Origin: Methylobacterium sp. NEAU K
Lineage (GTDB): Bacteria; Pseudomonadota; Alphaproteobacteria; Rhizobiales; Beijerinckiaceae
Assembly: GCF_030700285.1 (NCBI RefSeq)
Contig: NZ_JAUYZJ010000030.1
Location: 1-64,000, forward strand
Length of the DNA: 64,000 bases
Reading direction: 5' to 3'
The notes beneath the pieces are model-generated. The model was not told the DNA's origin and did not search any database. It was given only the letters and a program-made list of their open reading frames with translations. Position numbers and translations under genes: made by a program. Of the stretch, positions 1 through 8,352 are shown one piece after another (the stretch's first letter is position 1; every line of letters starts with the position of its first letter).

Positions 1-1308
1 GGCTATGTCGGCCTGGTTTCCGGGGCGTGCCTGGCGGATTTCGGCCACAGCGTTGTCTGCATCGACCGCGACCCGGACAAGATCGCGAGCCTGAACGCCG
101 GCCGCATGCCGATCTACGAGCCCGGGCTGGACGCGCTGGTGTCCGAGAACGTCCGCCAGGGCCGGCTGGGCTTCGGCTCGAGCCTGCGGGAGGCGGTGGC
201 GGGGGCCGACGCGGTTTTCATCGCGGTGGGCACGCCCTCGCGCCGGGGCGACGGCTTCGCCGACCTGAGCTTCGTGTTCGAGGCCGCCCGGGCGATCGCG
301 GGAGCGCTGTCGGGCTTCACCGTGGTGGTGACCAAGTCGACGGTGCCGGTGGGCACCGGCGACGAGGTCGAGCGCATCATCCGCGAGGCCGCCCCCGGGG
401 CGGATGTCGCCGTGGTCTCGAACCCGGAATTCCTGCGCGAGGGCGCGGCGATCGCCGACTTCAAGCGTCCCGACCGCATCGTGGTCGGCGCCGAGGATGC
501 CCGGGCCGAGGCGGTGATGCGCGAGGTCTACCGGCCGCTCTACCTCAACGCCGCGCCGATCCTGGTGACGCGGCGTCGCACCGCGGAGCTGACCAAGTAC
601 GCCGCCAATGCGTTCCTGGCCGCCAAGATCACCTTCATCAACGAGATCGCGGATTTGTGCGAGGCGGTCGGTGCCGACGTGCAGCAGGTCGCCCGCGGCA
701 TCGGGCTCGACAACCGGATCGGCACCAAGTTCCTGCATGCGGGGCCGGGCTATGGCGGCTCGTGCTTCCCGAAGGATACCCTCGCCCTGGTCAAGACCGC
801 TCAGGATGCCGGGGCGCCGCTGCGGCTGGTCGAGACCGTGGTGGCGGTCAACGACCAGCGCAAGCGCGCCATGGCCCGCAAGGTGATCAAGGCCTGCGGC
901 GGCAGCGTCCGGGGCCGGACCGTCGCGCTGCTCGGCCTGACCTTCAAGCCCGACACCGACGACATGCGCGAGGCGCCCTCGCTGGCGATCGTGGCCGGCC
1001 TGCAGGATGCCGGCGCCACGGTGCGCGCCTATGATCCCGAGGGGATGGAGCAGGCGCGCGCGCTGATGCCGTCTGTGGAATACGCCGAGAACCCGTACGC
1101 CTGCGCCGAGGGCGCGGACGCGCTGGTGATCGTGACCGAGTGGAACGCCTTCCGGGCGCTCGATCTGGACCGGCTGCGCCAGGCCATGGCGCCATCCGGG
1201 GCCGCGCCCGTGCTGATCGACCTGCGCAACATCTATCGGCCGGAAGAGGTCCGGCTCGCCGGGTTCGCCTACAGCAGCATCGGCCGCGCCGAGGCGCCGG
1301 CCTCCTGA
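1..1308 (+). CDS. ugd: UDP-glucose 6-dehydrogenase, 5'-truncated by window edge
   Basis: This cytoplasmic enzyme oxidises UDP-glucose to UDP-glucuronate with two NAD+, supplying acidic sugar for polysaccharides. The frame is open from base 1 and begins inside the N-terminal NAD-binding loop (GYVGLVSG), so only a handful of N-terminal residues are missing. The central domain carries the catalytic cysteine in GPGYGGSCFPKD (Cys at about residue 255 of the visible part), and LTFKPDTDDMREAPS marks the C-terminal UDP-binding domain. UDP-GlcNAc dehydrogenases of the WbpA type share the fold, so the substrate is inferred. It sits beside a polysaccharide locus, which fits a precursor role. The reading frame ends with TGA at 1306-1308. 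Confidence 0.9.
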   Translation, partial: GYVGLVSGACLADFGHSVVCIDRDPDKIASLNAGRMPIYEPGLDALVSENVRQGRLGFGSSLREAVAGADAVFIAVGTPSRRGDGFADLSFVFEAARAIAGALSGFTVVVTKSTVPVGTGDEVERIIREAAPGADVAVVSNPEFLREGAAIADFKRPDRIVVGAEDARAEAVMREVYRPLYLNAAPILVTRRRTAELTKYAANAFLAAKITFINEIADLCEAVGADVQQVARGIGLDNRIGTKFLHAGPGYGGSCFPKDTLALVKTAQDAGAPLRLVETVVAVNDQRKRAMARKVIKACGGSVRGRTVALLGLTFKPDTDDMREAPSLAIVAGLQDAGATVRAYDPEGMEQARALMPSVEYAENPYACAEGADALVIVTEWNAFRALDLDRLRQAMAPSGAAPVLIDLRNIYRPEEVRLAGFAYSSIGRAEAPAS

Positions 1309-1350
1309 TCCGGCCTGATCCGGCGCGGTGGCCGAAACGTGTGCGCGGAT

Positions 1351-1402
1351 AAAAAACGGGCCTCCGCCTCGATCGCCCTTCGAGGCGATCGGGAGGAGGC
1401 CC
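1351..1402 (-). terminator. Rho-independent terminator of the LuxR-type gene
   Basis: On the minus strand an imperfect GC-rich stem (arms about 1384-1402 and 1358-1377) is followed directly by six T residues (seen as AAAAAA at 1351-1356 on the plus strand). It lies about 120 bases downstream of the LuxR-type gene stop. The T-tract exists only in the minus direction, but the stem could also slow plus-strand transcription leaving ugd. Confidence 0.7.
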
Positions 1403-1525
1403 CGAAGCCGTGCCCGATCGCGCTGGATCGGGCCTTCATCCTGTGGCGCCTGTGATCGTGCGCACTCGCCCCCGGCCGAAACGGCATCCCGCGCAAGGCG
1501 CGCTCCGGCGGCGGCCGACCCGCGA

Positions 1526-2353
1526 TCAAGCCGCGGGGGCCTTCAGGCCGGCTAGGCTCGAATCCTCCCGCAGGAAGTACTTGTTCGTAAGATACGCGAC
1601 CTCGGTCCTGTTCTTGGCCTTCAGCTTCTTCATGATGTTGCGGACATGGACCTTCACGGTACTCTCGCACATGTTCAACTCGTACGCGATTATCTTGTTG
1701 GGCGTGCCCTTGCGCAGCGCCCGCGCGACACAGAGCTGGCGCGGCGAGAAGATCTCGTCTTCGCCGGTCTCGACCGGCTCTTCCACCTTGATGCTGGCCA
1801 GAAGGGGAAAGAGGCATTCCGCCGGGATGTAGACGCCGCCCGCCTGGACAAGCTGGAGGGCCTGCAGGGCGATGTCGACGGAGGTCGTCGTCGGGATATA
1901 GCCTTTGACCCCGAGCTTGATGATACGCACGATCTGATCGAGACTCTCTCCGTCCGAGATGACGGCGACAGGCGGAGCATCGACCTCGCCCTGCAGCAGC
2001 GTCAGTTCCCGGGTGATCTCGGCCCACTCGCTCTCCGACAGGTTGCCGTCCGGACGGCAGAGCACGACCACTTTCGCTGCCGCGAAGGGCGTCTGGCGTT
2101 TCCACGTCTCGATATCCGGGAAGACCTCGAACGACGTATCCTTGTCGGCTTCCCTGAGGGACGCGGCGAGGCATCGACCGACGAGTTGCCTCCGATCGAT
2201 GATCACGATGCGATTCGTGCGGGCTGTGGACGGATCCCGCTGCTCGATGACGGTCGGACCGTCACCGCCCTGCGCTCCCGAAAAGCCGTGGCGGCTCTCG
2301 GGGGTGTCCCGCTCAACGATGACGAGCTCGTCTCGAGTACCAAGACTGGCCAT
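1526..2353 (-). CDS. LuxR/NarL-type transcriptional regulator with degenerate receiver domain
   Basis: A 275-residue DNA-binding regulator. Residues about 200-262 are a LuxR-type helix-turn-helix (FSPRQLCVARAL, then NKIIAYELNMCESTVKVHV). Residues about 47-190 have the length and hydrophobic pattern of a receiver domain, but the usual acidic pair is only IIDRR, the phospho-acceptor strand reads VVVLCR without Asp, and the conserved Lys region reads GYIPT. Phosphorylation control therefore looks lost. The start is fixed by a strong AAAGGAGGT ribosome site 8 bases upstream of ATG. It lies next to the polysaccharide genes behind an AT-rich leader, so a role in controlling exopolysaccharide is an inference only. 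Confidence 0.85.
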   Translation of the reverse strand: MASLGTRDELVIVERDTPESRHGFSGAQGGDGPTVIEQRDPSTARTNRIVIIDRRQLVGRCLAASLREADKDTSFEVFPDIETWKRQTPFAAAKVVVLCRPDGNLSESEWAEITRELTLLQGEVDAPPVAVISDGESLDQIVRIIKLGVKGYIPTTTSVDIALQALQLVQAGGVYIPAECLFPLLASIKVEEPVETGEDEIFSPRQLCVARALRKGTPNKIIAYELNMCESTVKVHVRNIMKKLKAKNRTEVAYLTNKYFLREDSSLAGLKAPAA

Positions 2354-3004
2354 AAGAAGTTACCTCCTTTCGCAGGAAGCCCATTGCCGGGCGACGGCGT
2401 AGAAACGCACTGAACACGCCATCGACGTGACACTGGCGGGCGGCGGCTCTTGCGGTGCCGTAATGAGCCCCTCTCGATAACCGCGGATATAATGCTAACT
2501 TTCGTAAAAAGCGCTGTAAATACCCTATCGCTACCGAGGGGATTTAATTTCAAGGCAAACTACATCAGTTTCAGACTACGTACGTAGCATTTAATATAAT
2601 CGTTTTTGATCTCGGTATTAGATCTTGCGCCGAATTTTCAAAGTCACTGTGCGTCTCCTGCTGTTCTTCGGCGCGGGAGAGCGGTATCGAATGAATCGAT
2701 CGGAAGTCCCGGCGTAGAAAAATATTCGGTCTGCGCAGCCGGCGTTATCGCCAAGCCGTCCGGGACATTCGAGTGCGGAATTCAGCGCGCCGAAGGGGCC
2801 TTCGGATATCTGTTTTGCTTGACGGGCCGTCGGTGCGCGGATGCATTCCAGCTACCGATTTTTGTCGGCGGAAATGCAGAATTCGCAGTCGAAATGACGC
2901 GCGGCTACTGATTTCGTTGATGGGTCTGCGTAGTGGAGCCCGTGCAGGCCCGTGGATCCAAGGGGGGCGTCGAATCGTCGACGGCGAGATGTCCCGGCGG
3001 GGGC
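2354..3004. other. AT-rich intergenic region upstream of the LuxR-type gene
   Basis: This 651-base stretch has no convincing gene. Bases about 2480-2660 are strikingly AT-rich for this genome and hold TATAAT-like hexamers on the plus strand (2488-2493, 2595-2600), a minus-strand promoter candidate and a 12-base palindrome CTACGTACGTAG (2576-2587). An open frame at 2606-2911 has no recognisable similarity and no clear ribosome site, so it is not called as a gene. Confidence 0.6.
2492..2520 (-). promoter_or_regulatory. Candidate sigma-70-type promoter for the LuxR-type gene
   Basis: Read on the minus strand, TTTACA (2520-2515) is separated by 17 bases from TAGCAT (2497-2492). This would start transcription near 2485 and give a leader of about 130 bases before the ATG at 2353. 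The match is moderate and rests on sequence alone. Confidence 0.4.
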
Positions 3005-4192
3005 TCAGGCGATGCGGTCCAGCAGATCGCGCATGCCGTGCACGTCGACGAATTTGGAAAGCTCGCAGGCGACCAGCCGGCTCTGCATGTCCGTGTAGGT
3101 CGTGCCGTCGAGGGTGCGCAGGAACGCGATGACCGCGTGCTCGAGCGGTTCGGGGAAGGCCCAGCCCAACCGTTCGGAGACCGCGTAACGGCCGGTTGCC
3201 GTGTCGGCGCGCGCCAGCGTCAGCGCCCCGCACAGGCCGCCCTCGTAGAGCCTGTTCGGCAGCAGCCAGTCCGAGTTTAGGCCGTCGTCAAGGTAATCGA
3301 CGGCCCAGCTGAAGTGCACTCCTTCATAGATGTCGGGCAGCTCCACCGGATTGGCGTAGGGGCCACGGAACGACATGTTCGGGTGCCGGCTCAGCGTCTC
3401 GGCGAGGTCGCGGGGATCGATGTCCTCCTCCGAGAGGCGCCCGGCGATGACGATCCGCACCGAATTGCCGAGCGCGCCGGCGATGCCGGCGAGGATCGTC
3501 AGGCTCCTGCTGCATCGCAGGGTGCCGAACCAGCCGATGACCCAGGGCGGCCCCGCCAGGCGGTCGCGATCCAGCCGATGCGCCACCTCGCCGAGGCGGT
3601 GCGCCATGACCTTGTTCTCCAGGAGATGCCACGCGCCGGCGAAGCCCTGGACGGGCTCGAAGTAGCGGGTCACGAAGTCCGGGGAACTGACGACCAGGAG
3701 TGCGCATCGGCCGAGGATCCAGCGTTCGACCGCGCGGGCGAGCCGCCCGGGCGAGTCCGGCCGCACCATCAGCCGCTGGATGTCGAGCACCTCGTAGACG
3801 AGGGGCGCGCGGCTGCCCGCCAGGCGCACCGAGGCCCAGGCCACCAGAGCCATATCGAGGTTGCGCACGTAGACCACGTCCGCGGCGCGGAGGTCGCGCC
3901 AGCGCCGGAGCGCCCGGACGACGCCGAGCGCCAGCACCGGCAGACGCCGGCCATAATGCCGGTCCACCGTCCGCCCGAGCGGGACGGCGTCGCCCACGAT
4001 CGTGAGATCGGCCAGGCCGTCACGCGCCCGCACGAACATGTATTCGATGACGGACCAGCCTGCGTGCCGGATCGCGCCGACCCGCTTCCGGATCGTCGGC
4101 TCGACCCGGTCGTGGCCGAAGAAGGCGACCAGACCGGACGAGACTTCCGGGCCGGCCCCGAGGGCCTCCGCGCCTGCGTCGACCCGCATCAT
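3005..4192 (-). CDS. Glycosyltransferase family 4-like protein
   Basis: A 395-residue protein with the two-domain layout of GT-B glycosyltransferases. The N-terminal half has AFFGHDRVEPTIRKRVGAI and YVRNLDMALVAW. The C-terminal half has VIGWFGTLRCSRSL, then IVIAGRLSEEDIDP and NMSFRGPYANPVELPDIY, the usual nucleotide-sugar binding architecture. It probably transfers one sugar of the repeat unit on the cytoplasmic side of the membrane; donor and acceptor cannot be read from sequence. The start is one of two adjacent ATGs (4192 or 4189), 16 bases after the stop of the upstream Wzz/BY-kinase gene. A longer open frame upstream is out-of-character arginine/proline-rich shadow. It is the last gene of the export operon. 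Confidence 0.85.
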   Translation of the reverse strand: MMRVDAGAEALGAGPEVSSGLVAFFGHDRVEPTIRKRVGAIRHAGWSVIEYMFVRARDGLADLTIVGDAVPLGRTVDRHYGRRLPVLALGVVRALRRWRDLRAADVVYVRNLDMALVAWASVRLAGSRAPLVYEVLDIQRLMVRPDSPGRLARAVERWILGRCALLVVSSPDFVTRYFEPVQGFAGAWHLLENKVMAHRLGEVAHRLDRDRLAGPPWVIGWFGTLRCSRSLTILAGIAGALGNSVRIVIAGRLSEEDIDPRDLAETLSRHPNMSFRGPYANPVELPDIYEGVHFSWAVDYLDDGLNSDWLLPNRLYEGGLCGALTLARADTATGRYAVSERLGWAFPEPLEHAVIAFLRTLDGTTYTDMQSRLVACELSKFVDVHGMRDLLDRIA

Positions 4193-4208
4193 GGCGTGCT
4201 GCGCGCCG

Positions 4209-6641
4209 TCATGCGGAGGCTTCCGAACCAGGGCCCGGGGGCCGGCTGCGCACCGCGTCGGACACCTCGGGCCGCGTCCGCCGCCGCCACGGCCGGCCGA
4301 CCCGGGGCGGGTCGGCCGAGACCGCGACTTTCCGGACCAGGGCGTCCACGGTGGTGCCGCGTCGGACCGTGGGGCCCTCGGTCGTCTTGTTGAGGACGAC
4401 ACCCAGGATGGTGAAGCCGCGGGATTCGAGGTCGTGAACGGCGGCGGCGACCTCGTCGATGTTCGTCTTGCCCGCCTCGACCACGATGATCAGCCCATCC
4501 AGCACGTCGAGGAGCGGACGCAGGGTGGGAAGCTCCTCCACCGGCGGGAGGTCCACGACGATGCGGTCGAGATTCGTGCGCTCGTCCCGGACCAGGCCGG
4601 CGATCCCGTCCGGGGTCATCAGATCGCTGAAATGCGGATCGCCGGGCTGGAGGCTGCCGCAGGCGAGCAGGCGGACATCGCCGAGCTTGAGCCGGACCGC
4701 CTCCTCGGCGCAGCAGCGGCCGGCAAGCACGTCGAGCAGCCCGCGCACGTCTGCGGCCTGGTTGAGACGCGACAGCGTGGCCTGCCGCACATCGGCGTCG
4801 ATCAGCAGGATCCGGCCCCCGGAAGACGAGCGGGCGCGGGTCAGCAACTGGCTGAAATTGCTGGCGAACGTCGTCTTGCCGGCGCCCGCCCCGATCGACG
4901 TGATGCCCATCGCGAAGACCGGGCCCTGGCGCTCGTTGCCCAGCAGATGGGTCTTCAGGCTGTGCAGGCGCTCGACGAAGGCCGATTGCGGCATGAACCG
5001 CACGGCGCTGGCCTTGAACGCCTCCACGCTGGTCGGGCGCTGCGCCTCGCCGGCATGGGCCTGCGCGAGCGACAGGGACGCCCGGTAGCCCGGCTCGCGC
5101 CGCAACTCGGGGAGGGCGGCGAGGCACGTCAGGCCCTTGCCGGTCAGCTGCCCGGGCGATCGGACGGTCCGGTCGAACCAGTGCCGGGCGAAGGCGCCGC
5201 TCACCCCGAGCCCGGCGCCGACCAGCATCCCGAGCATCGCGATGAGGCCGCCGCGCGGCGCGCTCGGACGCTCGGGGACGCTGGCGGACGTGATCACGTG
5301 CGCGGAGGGCTGCGGGTAGGATTGCTGGTTGACGGCGTCGATGTAGCGCTGGAGCAGGTTCGTGTAGATCTGGTCGTAGGTCTCCGCGGCCCGGTCGAGT
5401 TCCTTCGCCTTGACCCGCGCGTTGCTGGTGACGAGCGTCTTCGAGATGAGGGCGTCGAAGGCCGCCGTCATGCTGTCCTCGCGCGCCTTAGCGACCTCGT
5501 AATCGTGATCCAGCGAGACGGCGAGGCGCTCCAGCTCGGTGCGCAGCGACCGCTTGGCCGCCAGGATGTCCCTCTGGACGGCCTGGACCGCCTCGTGGTC
5601 AGGGCCGAGGCGGCGCTTCAGATCATCGCCGTGCTGCACGAGATCCACATACTGCTTGCGCAGCTGGATGATCACCGTGTCCTTAAAGGCTTCCGTGATG
5701 CCCGGATCAGCGATGTCCGAATCGAGCAGCCCGCGGATCTGGTCGCGGACGGACCGGGCGTCGACGGTCTTGGACCGGGCATTCGCCACGGCGGTGTTGA
5801 GCTCTTCAAGCTGCTGCTCGCCGACCAGGCCGCGCTTGCCGAGATCGATGATGGCGTGCTCGGCCTTGTAGGTCTGGGCCTCGCGCGAGGCCTCGCTGGA
5901 ACGCTGCTGGAGCTCCTTCAGCCGCGGCAGCATCCACTCGCCGGCGACCTTCCAGAGCTGCGACCGGTTCTCCAGCTGCGTGCTCACATAGGCGTCCGCG
6001 ACGGCGTTCGCGACGGCGGCCGCCTCGGCGGGGTTGTCGAGGCTGTAGCCGACCTCGATGACGTAGGCCGCCCCGATGCGGGCGGCTTCCAGGTTCTCGC
6101 GGACCGTCCCGGCCTGCCGCTGCTCCGGGCTCACCGCGACATGCTCGTTGCCGGCGGCCGAGGCGCCGAAGCGACGATGCACGAATTCCTTGGCCGCGCC
6201 TATGGCTTCGCGGAATTTCGCGACCAGCGGATGCGGCGGCACGGACAGGTCCTGCGACGGCGGCAGGCCGAGCTTGCGCACGGCGGCCAGCGCGATCTTC
6301 TCCGAGCGGATATATTCGACCTGACTTTCGACCTCGGCGATCTCGAGCGGAGTCGCCGCGCCCGGCGTGTCGCGCGCCGTAACCGGGCTCGAGCGGCTCT
6401 CGATGTAGACGCGCGCCTTTGCGGTGTAGATCGACGGTGCAGTCGCCACGTAGATGATCGCGGCGATCAATCCGAGGGAACTGAGCGCCAGGATCGACCG
6501 CCAATGCTCCCGCACGACCGTCAGGATCGAGACCTGGGCCTCGGCCTCGGCCGGCATCGGCGCGCCTCTCCACGGTCCTGCCAGGCCGGGGCCGGCAGGA
6601 TCGACCCGGAGAAAGGACGCGCTGGTCGAATGTCGATTCAT
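4209..6641 (-). CDS. Polysaccharide co-polymerase fused to BY-kinase domain (Wzz/Wzc/ExoP type)
   Basis: An 810-residue inner-membrane protein that in this family sets polysaccharide chain length and drives export together with an OPX channel. A Wzz domain with the first membrane segment at about 49-67 is followed by a long periplasmic coiled-coil part and a second membrane segment at about 464-484. The C-terminal cytoplasmic kinase domain has Walker A GAGAGKTT (about 580-590), Walker A' ILLIDADV (about 612) and Walker B RIVVDLPP (about 694). The tail after Walker B contains no tyrosine, so the usual autophosphorylation cluster is missing. It lies 42 bases after the OPX gene and 16 before the glycosyltransferase, in one operon. 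Confidence 0.9.
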   Translation of the reverse strand: MNRHSTSASFLRVDPAGPGLAGPWRGAPMPAEAEAQVSILTVVREHWRSILALSSLGLIAAIIYVATAPSIYTAKARVYIESRSSPVTARDTPGAATPLEIAEVESQVEYIRSEKIALAAVRKLGLPPSQDLSVPPHPLVAKFREAIGAAKEFVHRRFGASAAGNEHVAVSPEQRQAGTVRENLEAARIGAAYVIEVGYSLDNPAEAAAVANAVADAYVSTQLENRSQLWKVAGEWMLPRLKELQQRSSEASREAQTYKAEHAIIDLGKRGLVGEQQLEELNTAVANARSKTVDARSVRDQIRGLLDSDIADPGITEAFKDTVIIQLRKQYVDLVQHGDDLKRRLGPDHEAVQAVQRDILAAKRSLRTELERLAVSLDHDYEVAKAREDSMTAAFDALISKTLVTSNARVKAKELDRAAETYDQIYTNLLQRYIDAVNQQSYPQPSAHVITSASVPERPSAPRGGLIAMLGMLVGAGLGVSGAFARHWFDRTVRSPGQLTGKGLTCLAALPELRREPGYRASLSLAQAHAGEAQRPTSVEAFKASAVRFMPQSAFVERLHSLKTHLLGNERQGPVFAMGITSIGAGAGKTTFASNFSQLLTRARSSSGGRILLIDADVRQATLSRLNQAADVRGLLDVLAGRCCAEEAVRLKLGDVRLLACGSLQPGDPHFSDLMTPDGIAGLVRDERTNLDRIVVDLPPVEELPTLRPLLDVLDGLIIVVEAGKTNIDEVAAAVHDLESRGFTILGVVLNKTTEGPTVRRGTTVDALVRKVAVSADPPRVGRPWRRRTRPEVSDAVRSRPPGPGSEASA

Positions 6642-6683
6642 GGCTGTTCCCTCACCGCGGCGGGGCCGCGCATCCGCGCAACG

Positions 6684-8015
6684 TCAGTTCTGGCCGGTCC
6701 CGTCGCCGATCCCCCGCAGGGCGGGATCCGGTTTGAGCAGAACCTCCACGACGTCGCCCGGCTGAAGCTCCGTCTCTTCAGCCGCATCGATCTTGTCCGG
6801 TGACGTTTTGTTCTGGCGGAAGACGGCGAGCGACGCGCGCGCTCGGCTTCCGGACAAGAGCTGGGTCCGCAGCGCGCCGGTATAGACCAGCTTGTCGTTG
6901 ACACTGTTCAGACGCGAGCGAAGGGCCGTCAGGTTGCTCTCAGCGACCTGAAGTTTCTCCAGCGCATCCAGGGCCTGCTGGTCGTCGACCCGTTCGAGCT
7001 TGCGGGCGACATCGCTCTTGTCCCGCTCCAGCTGGGTCACCTGGACCAACGTCTGGAGCGCCCGGGTCGAGGACAGCAGCACCGATCGCCGGGCGTCGGT
7101 CAGGCGCGTCGTCACCACGGCGCCGCGCTGGAACAGGGCACGCACCTGATCATACTCATCGGCATCGGCGGTGACGCCCTCCTTCTCCTTGGCCTGCTGC
7201 TCGGTCAGGCTCGCGAGCTGGGTCTGGGACCGGGCGAGGGAGCGCTGCAGATGCTCCTTCTCCTTGGTGATGTCCGAGATCTGAAGGCGGAGCTGCTGCT
7301 CGGCGAGCTTTTGCGCGACGGTCGCGCGTGATCCAGGGGCGCCGAGGGCCGCATCCGTGGCGGCCGGGGGAGGCGCAGGCGCCTTGTCGGCCCGCGCCGC
7401 CGCGATGATCGCCTTGAGGCGCCAGACATTGGCACTCTCCCGGGCGATGCTCGCCCAGACGCTGTCGTACTCGGCGCGCAGGTTGGCGGTCTCGACGACC
7501 GGGTTTTCCATCCGGAAGCGCAGGAGATTGTAGCCGCCCGCGAGCGCAATCGCCTGCCGGACGGTCATGCCCGGGTGGAACGGGTGCTCGCCCTGCTTGG
7601 TCACGTCGCCGCTCAGGTAGACCGGCTGGTACTTCGCGATCCGGACCCCGATCTCGTCGGGCTCGATCACGGCGATCGACTCCTTGCCGTCGGAGTTGCG
7701 CTGCCGCACGGCCTTGGCCGGAAGCGACTTCTGCAGAATCTGGCGAAGCTCCGTGAGGGTCAGGCCCACGGCCGGAACCTCCCCGAGCAGCGGGACCATG
7801 ATGGTGCCGTCGATCCCGACGGTGGCCTCCTGCTTGAAGGCGGGGATGCTCAGGGCCGTTACCTCGAGCGTGTCGCCGGCCGAGATCCGGTACTCCGCCG
7901 AGGCTGGGTGCGCCCCCATCCCGAGCAGGACAGCCGCGAGCGCCGCGAGGCCTCCGCGCCGGCCGGCTCGGGTTTCACGGATTCTTTGGCGTGCTGGATT
8001 GGGCCAGGTCTTCAC
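6684..8015 (-). CDS. OPX-family polysaccharide export protein (ExoF/Wza-like)
   Basis: A 443-residue periplasmic or outer-membrane export protein. A GTG at 8015 has GAGGGA at a good distance and is followed by a typical signal peptide ending in HPASA, so it is preferred over upstream in-frame codons. A PES domain follows (about 40-105, YRISAGDTLEVTA), then an SLBB-type domain (PVYLSGDVTKQGEHPFHPG, about 125-180), a long Gln/Glu/Arg-rich coiled coil (about 240-390) and a conserved C-terminal ELQPGDVVEVLL. There is no lipobox cysteine, unlike Wza, so it resembles ExoF rather than a lipoprotein. It is first in the operon with the Wzz/BY-kinase and is divergent from the sugar-synthesis operon. 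Confidence 0.87.
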   Translation of the reverse strand: MKTWPNPARQRIRETRAGRRGGLAALAAVLLGMGAHPASAEYRISAGDTLEVTALSIPAFKQEATVGIDGTIMVPLLGEVPAVGLTLTELRQILQKSLPAKAVRQRNSDGKESIAVIEPDEIGVRIAKYQPVYLSGDVTKQGEHPFHPGMTVRQAIALAGGYNLLRFRMENPVVETANLRAEYDSVWASIARESANVWRLKAIIAAARADKAPAPPPAATDAALGAPGSRATVAQKLAEQQLRLQISDITKEKEHLQRSLARSQTQLASLTEQQAKEKEGVTADADEYDQVRALFQRGAVVTTRLTDARRSVLLSSTRALQTLVQVTQLERDKSDVARKLERVDDQQALDALEKLQVAESNLTALRSRLNSVNDKLVYTGALRTQLLSGSRARASLAVFRQNKTSPDKIDAAEETELQPGDVVEVLLKPDPALRGIGDGTGQN

Positions 8016-8352
8016 GCGGCATCCCTCATGCTCGGGCGCGGGTTCGGCCCCCACGCGGCCCCACCGCGTGCCGGTTTCGCCGCTCATGGATGGCTGGAGC
8101 GGCATGATGCGTAACGGCACAGTTCGCCGGGACTCATCCAAAAGGGGGCCGGCCGCACCGCCCGGGGCCGCGGATTGCCCCTTTCGATGTATGGCCGGCC
8201 GGCCCGATCGGCGGAGGTGCGCCGGGTTGGCCGCCGCGTGCGGACGATGGCCGCCTTTCGACGGAGGACCGGTATCGAAAGCCTGGGTTCCCGATCGTCC
8301 GCAGCTCCGCGCAGTTTTGCCGTACAGAAATTCGGCAAAAGGAGCCGCTGGG
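8016..8352. other. Divergent control region between export and sugar-synthesis operons
   Basis: These 337 bases separate two divergent operons and should hold both promoters. No convincing -35/-10 pair was found by eye. The clearest element is the inverted repeat at 8315-8340 next to the ribosome site of the acyltransferase gene. No protein-coding gene is supported. Confidence 0.6.
8315..8340 (+). repeat. Perfect 8-base inverted repeat at the ribosome site of the acyltransferase gene
   Basis: TTTTGCCG (8315-8322) and CGGCAAAA (8333-8340) are perfect inverted arms around a 10-base loop. The right arm runs directly into the ribosome site (AAAAGGAG, 8337-8344), nine bases before the ATG at 8353. 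It could be an operator or an RNA hairpin that hides the ribosome site. There is no T-tract after it, so it is not a standard terminator. Confidence 0.55.

Noticed and set aside
1309..1525. Plus-strand terminator for ugd in the 1351-1402 stem
   Set aside because: The T-tract is on the minus strand only, so it was assigned to the LuxR-type gene.
2606..2911. 101-codon frame in the AT-rich intergenic region
   Set aside because: No ribosome site, no similarity and odd composition; treated as non-coding.
4002..6803. 933-codon open frame on the plus strand
   Set aside because: It lies opposite the Wzz/BY-kinase gene and is rich in Arg, Pro and Gly without any motif; high GC content gives such frames.
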